Source: Haliclystus octoradiatus
Taxonomy: Eukaryota; Cnidaria; Staurozoa; Stauromedusae; Haliclystidae
NCBI GenBank assembly: GCA_916610825.1
Contig: OU744453.1
Coordinates: 10,125,826-10,189,825, forward strand
Reading direction: 5' to 3'
Length of the DNA stretch: 64,000 bases
Below, one piece after another: positions 21,804-64,000 of this stretch. Each line of letters opens with the position of its first letter. Position 1 is the stretch's first letter. Both the position numbers and the translations under genes were made by a program. The notes under the pieces were generated by a model. That model searched no databases, was not told where the DNA came from, and worked only from the letters and a program-made list of their open reading frames with translations.

Positions 21804-22965
21804 ATACATTTATATAGCGCTTATATCAAAAAAGCTCTAAGCGCTTTACAAATTTAAATTAAATGAAACTATAAGGAACTGAGAAAGTAAAACAGTATCT
21901 AAGACATCTAAGCCATCTAAAAAAATTAAAATTAAATTGACTATTCAATTGTACAATATATATTGTTAGCAGTATTCATTAAACGCTTTCTGGAATAAAT
22001 AAGTTTTTAACATGCGTTTAAAATATGATATTGAATTACAAGATCTCAAATCATTAGGCATATTATTCCATAATAAAGGTGCTGCCACAGAAAAGGCACG
22101 GTCCCCATAAGTTTTGAAATTACTTGAACAGACATATAAATTGTTTTTGGATGTGGAACGTAGACATCTTGGAGGATTATAAACCTCTAAAAAGTCTTCC
22201 AGATATACAGGGGCTAGGCCATGAAGAGATTTGAAAGCAAGCAACAATATCTTGAACTCCATTCTTTGACAGACAGGAAGCCAATGAAGGTCAAATAAAA
22301 TTGGAGAAATATGATCATCTTTGCGAGTACATGTAACAAGTCGTGCTGCTGCATTTTGCACACGTTGTAGTTTCTTGATTAATAATTTAGAAATTCCAAA
22401 ATATAAAGAGTTGCAATGATCTAATTTGGACGTAACAAATGCATGCACTAAGGTTTTCGTGGTGTTCAAGTCAAAGTACTTCCTGATTTTAAAAATTCGA
22501 TATAGATGAAAAAATGATGACTTACAGACTTTGTTAATGTGCTCTGTCATAGTTAAATGTTTATCAAAGATGACACCAATGTTCCGAGCAGAAATTGACG
22601 GATATATACATTCATTGCCAATTTCACAGAAATATTGCTTGAGCTATTACGAAAGCGAGAACTGATAACTAATAGTTCGGTTTTATTCTTGTTGAGCTTC
22701 AATTTGTTGGCAGACATCCACAGATCAATTTCAGCAGCACATACCTCAATTTTGGAGATAGCAGACTGAAGATCACCGTCGGTATTAGGCTTGAAAGTTA
22801 TGAAAATTGTATGTCATCAGCATAAAGATGAAAAGGCACATTGTGTGATCTTGAAATGTCATCTAAAAGGTATAAAAGTGGCCCCAGAACTGACCCTTGA
22901 GGAACTCCGCAGTCAAGATTCTTCAATGAGGATTACAGTCATTGACATAAACAAATTGTTTTCTA
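21776..22965 (-). mobile_element. 5'-truncated LINE with reverse transcriptase C-terminus
   Basis: Minus strand. RT motifs [14 protein letters not shown] (near 22900) and YADDIQ (near 22810) are followed, after frame breaks, by a 194-codon frame (22550-21966) with HINKVCKSSFFHLYRI, LDHCNSLYFG, QRVQNAAARLV, LHWLPVCQRM, and a terminal FKRMLKTYLFQ. This is the classic jockey/CR1/L2-type C-terminus. The 3' UTR has 'gtaaagcgcttagagc' and 'gcgctatataaatg', then a TTA-rich tail (complement at 21776-21803), characteristic of such LINEs. 5' truncated and frame-broken. Confidence 0.8.
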
Positions 22966-23099
22966 TTTGTAAGATATGATTTGAACAATTAATGCATATT
23001 CAGCGTTTACGCCGGCCCCTATAAGAGGATCAGGGAAACTCTTATCAATTACTGTAGCTGAATATTACTTAGGGTATTTTTATTTTATGTATGCTTTAA

Positions 23100-24160
23100 C
23101 TATTTTATTATTATTTACGACTTCTGCACTTCTAAACCTTTGGATGCGTCATCTGTGGGATCCTCTTGTGTTAAAACATAGCAACATTGGTGTAGGCTTT
23201 AATATGTATCCAGCATTCTAATTCTTCCAGATTGTACATTTACAGACATGCATGTGGTCTTCAATTCTTTCTTCGGCTTGGCTAATTGCTTTTTGCGGTG
23301 CAGGGCGTGGCAATCCCATTACTACTGAGTTTTTACTTCTTTATGCTTGACTTTCTTATGATATGCCACTGAACTATACCCATCCATTGAAACGTCAGAA
23401 CATTCGATTACGCTTGGTACGTCATCTCCAAGTAAATACTTATTGCATGGAATATTAATTTCTTCTGATTCTTTCAATTTACGCAAGCAAACATTCGATC
23501 TCTTGTCATTTTCTTTATCTATACCATATTGTGTACCAGAAATTGGATGACATTGAAGGAGGTGTGGCTATCACTCCTGTTATTGACTTGACCTAGAATT
23601 GACCATCCCAGTTTTGTTTCAACTGCCCATGGTTGCTTTAACGTTCCTCTAACTGTTGATACAGCAATTAGCACTTGAGGACAATTTGCTCCAATCAAAA
23701 TTGAAGGTTTCTGATTTTTCAATTTAGGGAAATTCACCCCCTTTAGATGGTCCTAATCTGTTTTGTTGAATTCTTCGATGCACTTGCTTTTTATTTATAT
23801 GCAAAGAAGGCATTGCCCAAACTGGATCAATTTTAATTTTTGACATTGGGTCATCGATTCGAGACAGAGTTAATATGGTCATCTTACTTGTTTTTGGGGT
23901 AACGCTTCCAGCTAAGGTATTTATACCAAGAGAACAATGTTCACATTGTGGCTCTAACTCATCAATCAGCCAGGTTTCACATAAACTCACGTCTGATGCA
24001 GTGTCAAGAATTGCATACGTTTTTATTGTTTTTGTTGGACCTTCCACAGTTACTGGTATCATTTGCAGCATGACCCACAGTGTTGAATTGGTTGCTAAGC
24101 AACTACTAACGACTGTATCTTGACCTTCTCCGTTGTCTTTTGTCTTCTGAAAGAGGATCC
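23100..24160 (-). pseudogene. BEL/Pao protease (DUF1758-type) remnant
   Basis: Minus frame 24071-23724 reads MIPVTVEGPTKTIKTYAILD then TASDVSLCETWLIDEL, the aspartic-protease site of BEL/Pao elements (D-T-A/G-S-D-V-S-L), followed by LAGSVTPKTSKMTILTL. A frameshift near 23730 leads to a second frame (to 23519) with FPKLKNQKPSILIGANCPQV and TKLGWSILGQVN, the conserved LIG and GW..G blocks that precede BEL RT. Further breaks lie beyond. No RT core or LTRs were recognised. Confidence 0.7.
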
Positions 24161-24479
24161 ATGGATAAATTTTTTTGGATTGGGCGAATAAATATTCTAC
24201 CTTGTCCTCCCCAAATGCTTCTTTTATTTTTTAGGCAGCAAAGCTGCAATTAACAACGGTCAGCATTTTTGAATGAGCTGCGCAGGTCATCAACTCGATG
24301 TCCCCACAGTCTTTGATGGCGGGAAATGCTGCTTTGATTTATCAAGGACAGTATGTTCGTCATCCCCAAGAAAAACTTGTACTTTCATAAAATCACTACC
24401 AGCTTTTTGGAGCAATATCTTTTCACTGGACGAAGGTGATAAGATTGTGTGTCTGTCAGAAAGGAATTAAAGATGTTGT

Positions 24480-25460
24480 GTTTGTAGAAGAATTGAACAT
24501 TAAATTAAATAGTAAATAGAATTATAAATTTTGATAGGCCTACGACAACGACATATGAGGGTCTTCTGGTGTTCAACGAGCAATGAACAAGAGCAAGCTA
24601 TAATCTAACCTAAATGATCAGTAGTTCAGTACAAGCTATGTGACAGCCGGTATTATACAATCACTAACATTTGATACAAATTAAGAAACCCAATTCGTAA
24701 ATACAATTATATTAATAAAACCAGTAGGCCTTACTGATAGCTGGATTGATATACATATTGCAGACAAACAGAAATGGGAAACGTAGCAATAGGCCTAGCA
24801 GATATATAGCAAAATATATATGCTACACTAACCTTGTTGAAGCGATCTTGAAATTATAAGAAGAGATATAATATTACAGCTCATTGAAGGTCTTATGTCC
24901 AGATCAATTTCCAGCAAATGTAGACCGATAAACATATGATTGAGCTACAGAAGTTGCATACCAAAGACGAAATGATTGCCAATACAGTGACTTGCAATAC
25001 ACCATTCCTTCATTCTCATTTTCTCGATTTAAGCTCGAAGGAAAGATTATAAAAACCAACCACCGCGTTCAGTACAACCCATACGACAAGATGAAACCAA
25101 GTCTTGATTATTTTGAAGCCAAAAGTACATGAAAGGCTGAGTTAGATTGCTTTAAAACATTGCAAGCTTGTTGACCTTTTCACCGCGCTGCTACGTTGTA
25201 AAGAATGTTTTGCCCCCCGGCTATCCACAATGCAACGCAACACAGCTAGATTCCAAGACCGCAAAAACTGGCCTGATGACACTTCCATGGTATGACGGCA
25301 ATAAAATATGTTTTTCTGTCTGCTTCTTCTTATTGACAATTCATAATTTGCATGATTTTTGAAACATATGAACCCTTTAAAAAGGATAATTTATAACAAT
25401 TAGCTGCTACAGTTGATCAAGTATCCTTCTTTAAAGTGTTCTTCACACCTGATCAGTTAA
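24480..25460. other. no gene recognised
   Basis: Nothing supported. Short frames here look random. Confidence 0.4.
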
Positions 25461-25464
25461 TATT

Positions 25465-25806
25465 GCAACAAATGTTTTTCCTTTTAATTTCCTTTACAAT
25501 TTTATCAATCATAACTCTTCCATGCGATTCTATTTAGGCATTCTGTGTTATTTTTGATATACATATGGAGCATATTAGACTTCCTTCTCGTTAAATATAT
25601 AGAATACTGCAATAGAATAATAAAATAAATAATAAAATATATAGAATAAATATATAATATACAGAATATTTCAACAAATGTTTGCCTTTTAATTTCCTTT
25701 ACAATTTTATCAATGATAACACTTCCATGCGATTCTATTTAGGCATTCTGTGTTATTTTTGATATACATATGGAGCATATTAGACTTCCTTCTCGTTAAA
25801 TATATA
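25465..25806. repeat. tandem duplication of about 135 bp
   Basis: The segment 25465-25604 ('caacaaatgtttttccttttaatttcc' to 'ttctcgttaaatatata') is repeated at 25673-25806 with few changes, separated by about 70 bp of ATA-rich sequence. Confidence 0.75.
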
Positions 25807-26146
25807 AAGCTTTCTATAAATTTTTCTGACGAATGACTATTCCTTCTCAAACATTTTGGATCAGAGATATTTTGTTGTCAGCATTACATAAAAACTTTTG
25901 AAACTGCTTGGGAATGTGTTGCTCCCTCCTTTCATCCTTCATTTTGATCTCTCCTTTGAAGCTCTTTTTGTCTGCTGCGTTTGCTTGATTCTATTTTCGT
26001 AGTATTGATCAATGACAAGGTACACAATATTAGACTTACAATTTGAAAGATTTATCTCAATAACTATACAATGCAATAGAAATATTAAATTAATTGATAC
26101 AAACAAAACAAAATCTATAGATATACTCATAAGTTCATAGCAATCA

Positions 26147-26865
26147 TTAGTATTTTGTGTCACACAAGCCATCATCTGCATCTTGATCTTCGTCTTCGTC
26201 AGAGCTTGGAGCTAGCTCAACATGGGGCAAGCTATCTCTTGGCTCATTTACACCTCCACAATTCTCAAATGACATTGATTCAATAAAAGACTTGAATAAA
26301 ATAATGGGAAGGTAAGCATTGAATTTTCTCTGCAAACCTTTTCCTTTTCTAGAAATTTTTTGCTTCATTTTTCTCAAAAGCAGAAAAAATGTTAAATTGT
26401 TTATTGCAAGGAGCAATGGTAAGCTGTCTAACATAAAAACAGCATACTGCTGCGAATTCAGTGGCTAGCATGCCGATTTCCTCACTAATTCGATGTTCAA
26501 GCTGAACACCATCATGCCTATTGATGGAAAATAGGACAATAGAGGAGGTCCATCTTAACCGTCATAAATGGTATTGATAGTGACAACACGTCACTCAGCT
26601 GACAATCAGGATTAACACCTAGCTGCTCTTTTAATTTATTTTGAAAACGTTTAAAACATTTTTTGATTTTAGATCTAACAGCATTTGATGTTGCTCTCAG
26701 CTTTTTGTTAATGAATTTACCTCCTGTATAATTGTAAATATCTCCAACTTCAGGATAATGGGATTTTATTGCTCTGTTGATAACAGAGGACAGTCTTAGC
26801 ATGGACACGAAACTGCTAAAGTTTCCATTGTAACAGTTTGATTCTGCTTCAATAGCAACCAACAA
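26147..26865 (-). pseudogene. unidentified broken reading frames, probably transposon-derived
   Basis: Frames 26865-26518 and 26434-26147, plus an intervening frame with DGVQLEHRISEEIGMLATEF, look like one protein split by frameshifts. It holds a basic segment (KKLRATSNAVRSKIKKCFKRF) and an acidic Ser/Asp-rich C-terminus (PSSDEDEDQDADDG). I do not recognise the family. Its position among BEL/Pao and LINE debris suggests a mobile-element origin. Confidence 0.35.
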
Positions 26866-27110
26866 GATGGTTCACAGACGAGAACTGACAGTCTGCACTT
26901 TCAAAAGAGACTGACATTGGAATAATGTTTCCATAGCAATGTGCAATATCAGTAGGCTTATTTTAATTAAACACTGAAACAAGGGAAGGGTGTTCATAGT
27001 AAACATTGGCATTAAGATAAAGCTCACACTGCTTGCTGCTCCACATAATCTTCCAATCGCGTAGCCTTCTACCATACCATGCTCTTGTATTATGGGCTAT
27101 GTATTATGTA

Positions 27111-27395
27111 TTATGAGACGACCAATTTTGTTGTCAATATTTCTTTGTTTTTTTCTTCATGTTTTCGTCCTCCCATCAATTCATACCGGATGATTGTATC
27201 TTTTCCTTCTATGCCAAGGTTCTTTTCAAATTGTTTTCTTACCAAGGTGGTGTCTGATCCACCATCTATTAAACTTGTTGCTTGTTGAAGTCTATGATAA
27301 GCCATCTGGATTGTTGTATCCAACTTTGAACCATATCTTGAGGATTTGCATTCTTGGTGATTCATCATCATTGACGTCTTCAACACTGTAGGCAT
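27111..27395 (-). pseudogene. BEL/Pao-like protease fragment
   Basis: Minus frame with ATSLIDGGSDTTLVRKQFEK, an aspartic-protease site of the DUF1758/BEL type (D-G-G-S-D-T-T-L), followed by LGIEGKDTIIRYELMGG. It is different enough from 24071-23519 to come from a second element. Confidence 0.55.
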
Positions 27396-27399
27396 TTAT

Positions 27400-28010
27400 G
27401 GTCTTGTTAGGCACTATTTTTGGCTTAGAAATTTCTTGACTTATTGTTCTTAATCAATGTAAACGTGTGTGTTTATCTTTACTGAATTCCTTGCATGCCT
27501 TCTCTGACTACCAAAAATGGCTTCACTTGGCCTCTTTGAAGTCTTATTATATTAAGCAATAACCTTTACTCTTTGTGCATTCAGCTCGTTCTGTAACATT
27601 TTACTTACAAAACTTAGCAATCGTAAATCTATTCTTTGACGGGGAGGCTTCAATTTTACTGTTCCATGAGTTGGGAGTAAATCCTGCTTTTTAACTGGCA
27701 ATATTACTCCCATTTTTGTTCCTTTTATTCTTCAACTTTTTTACTGCTACCTTGTTGATTCTACAATCATTGTTTCCATAATTGTAAATTGTGGAATAGG
27801 ACACTCCAATCCAAGTATTTCACAATAATAAATGCTCTCATCAAGCAAAATTGAATAAAAGATAGATGTTATCTTTATTTTGGTTAAGTACAGAGGGGAT
27901 AATGATTGTATTGGGAGGCTATGTAGTTTCTGGAATTCTTCAAAGCTATTACGAGCGTAGTACCTTTTTAGAAAGTATTAGCCATAATTGTACAATTGAC
28001 TTTTTTATTT
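27400..28010. other. region upstream of SLC35E2
   Basis: Some BEL-like debris to about 27700; otherwise no exon recognised. The promoter and 5' UTR exon of SLC35E2 must lie here or further upstream. Confidence 0.35.
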
Positions 28011-28014
28011 CCAG

Positions 28015-33286
<5,272 letters not shown>

Positions 33287-33289
33287 TGC

Positions 33290-34300
33290 GAAGGTATCTC
33301 CAAAGTGTGTGTGTATGTTTTCTGATTGTGTCCATGATTTGGTTTGTGTTGATAACGCAGCTGTCGTCTAATGAAATTTTTCATCATCTACAAAGAACAA
33401 CAGTCATTCGATAATGTAAAAAGCAAACAAACCTGTAAGAAAAGGAAATTATATTATCTTCATTCTAGAGATATAGTTTGAGATTGGTTAACTTCTTTCA
33501 AGACACCCATGATAAATGACTGCAAAATGGATGCTCCGCTAAAGTTGAGTTGAGTATTTGTATTTCTTGCACATTTGTCAATACACCGATGGAAAATCAA
33601 ATATCTAAATCACCCATTTGATTATCCATAAATAATGGAGCTTAACTTCCACTCATGTTGAATGCAGTTCATCAACATTGAATTGGACCCGATTTGGGAA
33701 GATCAGTTTGCAATTTATATCGGGATATCAATAAATTATGGTATATATGCCTACAATAATTATAAATGCAAGGACTTTGGAAATTATAGAGGATGTTAAG
33801 AAGGATCTAAGGTCGGTGCATGTTGAAAATAAGCACCACAGATTCATTTGAACAGTAAAATCTGAAAAATTATCCTAGACCCTCCTAATGGTCTAATGGC
33901 ACCCTATTGTTAAAACCAACACATATTTTGTTGTCATTTCCAAATTGCCACTCTCTCATTCCTGTCTGTAACAAAGCTTAGAAAACGTATGTTTTTATTA
34001 AGGTAGTATCAGTTTGATTCATCATTTCTCCCAATTTGTCTCCGCATTTGGAGAACTATATGCCTAGGATACGTTGTACTCTGGTGAAAGTTTTATGCAA
34101 AAGTCAAAGTTCATGAACTAATTAGTTGCCTTTTGCAAGGTGCTAGTTCAGAAACGCACTTTTATAAATTATGTTTGCCTTTGTATTGGCTTAAAATATT
34201 AAAGTCGTATATGTTATTCTACTAGCAATGATATCTTGCTATCTAAACCTTGGACTGCGTAACTACAGGATATAATGATATCTGAGATGTATTTGAAATA
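33290..34300. other. convergent intergenic spacer
   Basis: Between the SLC35E2 poly(A) signal and the ARMC9 3' end. No gene or repeat recognised. Confidence 0.4.
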
Positions 34301-34307
34301 AATTCAT

Positions 34308-34313
34308 TTTATT
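34308..34313 (-). terminator. candidate ARMC9 poly(A) signal
   Basis: AATAAA on the minus strand about 265 bp after the ARMC9 stop codon. Confidence 0.4.
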
Positions 34314-34576
34314 GCGCTCAAGGCAGAGCCAGACTGTTCAGCTAAATTATTAATTATTATCAATAACAATCCTAGTAATTAAATTTATAATGAAAAATAA
34401 TATATTACTTGATTATTTAGTACAAGTATTTTTGAAATGTATTGTATAAGATCGCACAATATGTACATAACATGTCAGAGACTGATCGTTTCCCAGAAGA
34501 AGAAAGAGAGACCAATAACTAAAACAGAAATAATTGGGTACTGATACAGTTTGTCAAAGCGCATTCAACATGTCAC

Positions 34577-61612
<27,036 letters not shown>

Positions 61613-61639
61613 CTAAATAATAAAGTAAAGCGATGTTAA

Positions 61640-62944
61640 AGTGGGAATAAACCCCCAGACTATCTTTACATATGTAGTAGAACCCGACGTGAAAAAAACA
61701 ATGGCGTAATTTTTTTTTTTCGATCTGGAAATTATTTCTTGGTGAGAAGCGCCTTCAAAGTGGTGTTTTGACCCAAATGTCGCTGAGAAAAAAAAGGGAT
61801 TGGATCTAGCTTTATGACGACAACGTCACAAGTCGTGCGGTTTGTCCAACAGACTCAAGAGTGGGCTGATCACGCGACGTAATCTTTGAGGTGACCTAGC
61901 TCCGAGAAGTCACGCAAAAAAAATTTCTGACAAGGCTGAGCCATGAACAAACATATAAACTCGCGAATTACGTATAAAAGATGCAATTTGTGATTTTAGG
62001 AGCAGAATAAAATCTATTGAAACGCTCGGTCGAAAAAATTTCACGTAGCGTCATTAAGCGCGATGAATCTGATATAGATTGCGGATTAATACAAATGTCA
62101 GGCGGTGCGACTGTTCCTTTGTGACTAGTCTAGTGACACATATTAGTTACGTATTCTGTGTGACCGCAGTACTTCTCAAATCTTAATTAGTAGACACGTA
62201 CCCTTCATAATAGCTTGATCTTACTCTATATTAGTTTTAACTATTTTTAACTCTATGATCTGCAAGTTGTTCTTGAGTAAATATTTCTACAGGATATCCT
62301 TTCCATGATCTAAATGTGAATGAAAACTGACTTGATTTGCAAGGGCATGCACAGACGACTTTTCCTCGAGATAGTTGGTACTGCAAAGTCTTAATTGTAC
62401 TTTTTCGGATTTAATTAAGTATTACTAAAACATTAAATAGACATTCTTCAATTATCATTTCAACGTTTAAGTTTGAAATTGATGTTTGTCTAGTAAAATT
62501 TAAACCATGTAATCGTATAGTTTATACGACTGTATAGATAGTTATATTATACTCAATAGTCTAACAAAGTGTTCATCATTAATTCACCAAGCATTCAATA
62601 TTTAAAAAAACATTGAGAATTCTTCAGTACATTACACTATAAAATTCTATAAAATATCGGAAAATAGTACAAACATGATAGAGGGCTCGGACGTTCTTAT
62701 TCAAGTTTACAGCCGTATGTTAGAGCCACTAGAATTCTAGTTAACTAGGGCCTACAGTAATGCAGATTCTATCATTTGTCGGTTTTGCGGTATATCTTCG
62801 TTGCATAAATTATTATCCTCTCTATCAAAGTTATATGATTAACAAAATTAGGGTTTTGCAATGTGAAGTCTCGTTCCTTATTTTACATACGCCACAAAAT
62901 TATTTTACCAGTCTAGTATTCATTCCTTCGGTTAGAAAGTAGAA

Positions 62945-62989
<45 letters not shown>

Positions 62990-63778
62990 TTATTCAGAAC
63001 TTGAATAAGCTAAAAGCTTTTTTACACAAGAAAGAAGAACATGTTAGCATCATGTCGTCACAGGATGCAGTAATACAGTGCAGAAGTTACTTTGCACAAA
63101 ATACCTTTCTACAGAGACGAGAAATCGGATGGACATATTTCGCTTCTGTGGAAAGAGGACTATAAAACCGACGGCTATGGTGTTCTTAATAGCGTTTCCC
63201 ACCATACATTATGATTTTTACCCTCAAAAGAACACTCCATTTTCAGTGCAGACATATGCTTACAACAATAAATTCTACTTAGCTAGCTTTTGTGGTCACC
63301 AGAGAATCTTTTGATATGTGTTAAATATGTATGAGAATGATATGTCAAAATATAATCTGTATAACGCGCGCTACGAATGAAATATTTTCTGATTTTTATT
63401 TTCTTCAAATTCGTGAACTTTAAAATCATTAAATCATCTGGAATTTTGCTACTCCTGAGTTTATATGTTCTTCCTTACCTCAGTTTTGTGGGAGAGAAAA
63501 ATAGATTGCCGTCACAGAGCTACGCCATCTCAAACGTAACATCGCGTGATTAATCCGATCTAAAGTCTATTAGAAAAACCACACGACTTGTGACTTTGTC
63601 GTCATAAAGCTAGATCCAATCCCTTTTTTTCCCTCAGCGACATTTGGGCCAAAACACCACTTTGAAGGCATTTTTCACCAAGAAATAATTTCCAGATCGA
63701 AAAAAAAATTACGCCATTGTTTTTTTCACGTTGGGTTCTACTATATATGTTAAGATAGTCTGGGGGTTTATTCCCACT
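61640..63778. mobile_element. TTAA-flanked TIR element, 2139 bp, non-autonomous
   Basis: Termini AGTGGGAATAAACCCCCAGA / complement at 63778, flanked by TTAA at 61636-61639 and 63779-63782. Inverted repeats run about 240-290 bp with matching internal words (AAACAATGGCGTAATTTTTT, GGGATTGGATCTAGC, CACAAGTCGTG). The TTAA target fits piggyBac/Kolobok-type elements. The interior has only short frames (62760-62942, 63078-63314) with no recognised transposase. Confidence 0.85.
62945..62989. repeat. (CAT)n microsatellite
   Basis: About 15 CAT units inside the TTAA element. Confidence 0.9.
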
Positions 63779-63789
63779 TTAAAAGCGAA

Positions 63790-63950
63790 AAATTCAATGA
63801 GTTCATGAATTGATCAGAAACTATTTATTAACTTTTACTAACATTAATAAATTGTCCATGAATATGTTTATCAACAGTTCATAAAATGCTAATCAATGTC
63901 AAATGGCCTGTTTTGCATGAACTTTCATGTACTGTTTTCACAGGGATAGG
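63790..63950. mobile_element. TTCATGAA element
   Basis: 'aatgagttcatgaattgatcag' at the left, AATGGCCTGTTTTGCATGAAC and TGTACTGTTTTCACAGGG at the right. Confidence 0.5.
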
Positions 63951-64000
63951 CAATGAGAGTTTGTAATAGAATTAGGAATTTAGAGCCTAACCATGGGCAA

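Noticed and set aside
61613-64000. LisH-encoding first exons of ARMC9
   Set aside because: Searched on the minus strand; nothing with the expected helical motif and splice signals could be supported.

Overview
The window is a low-GC, intron-rich metazoan nuclear sequence crowded with transposable elements. All genes recognised here are split by GT/AG introns with consistent phases. There are no operons, ribosome-binding sites or other prokaryotic features. Ty3/gypsy, BEL/Pao and Penelope-like retroelements, a tRNA-derived SINE family and many fold-back or MITE-like elements suggest a marine invertebrate. Frequent 'aggcctac'-type words hint at an echinoderm-like deuterostome, but that is a weak inference.

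Host genes: (1) a minus-strand multi-pass membrane protein of unknown family, with three phase-matched exons between 5837 and 3443; (2) a complete three-exon minus-strand claudin/PMP22-like tetraspan gene (9944-9190, 172 aa); (3) a complete seven-coding-exon plus-strand SLC35E2-type transporter (28055-33077, 399 aa); (4) a large minus-strand ARMC9 orthologue, with 25 coding exons from 61612 down to a stop at 34577 (726 codons), lacking only the N-terminal LisH-coding exons, which lie beyond or were not found; (5) a small plus-strand candidate gene (56574-57784) nested in an ARMC9 intron. SLC35E2 and ARMC9 are convergent.

Mobile DNA: 1-8.5 kb holds fold-back palindromes, a Penelope-like GIY-YIG remnant, SINE and MITE fragments and a solo LTR. 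10.27-12.52 kb is a minus-strand non-autonomous LTR element that has captured a LINE reverse-transcriptase tail. 13.5-21.2 kb is a nest: an old gypsy element of the same LTR family is interrupted by an 11-bp-TSD MITE and by a nearly full-length Ty3/gypsy element with 205-bp LTRs (15757-20216). 21.8-27.4 kb holds a LINE 3' portion and BEL/Pao protease remnants. The ARMC9 introns carry a roughly 224-unit ATT microsatellite, a SINE pair, a 30-bp minisatellite, a deleted gypsy element (58897-61173) and a TTAA-flanked 2.1-kb TIR element (61640-63778) whose end lies 27 nt upstream of an ARMC9 exon.

A recurrent theme is a short element family with termini near CCCCTGTGAAAAA/TTTTTCACAGGGG filled with TTCATGAA palindromes. 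It occurs at 20 or more places, and its ends resemble 3' splice sites on both strands. All calls come from reading the sequence by eye; no database search was possible.
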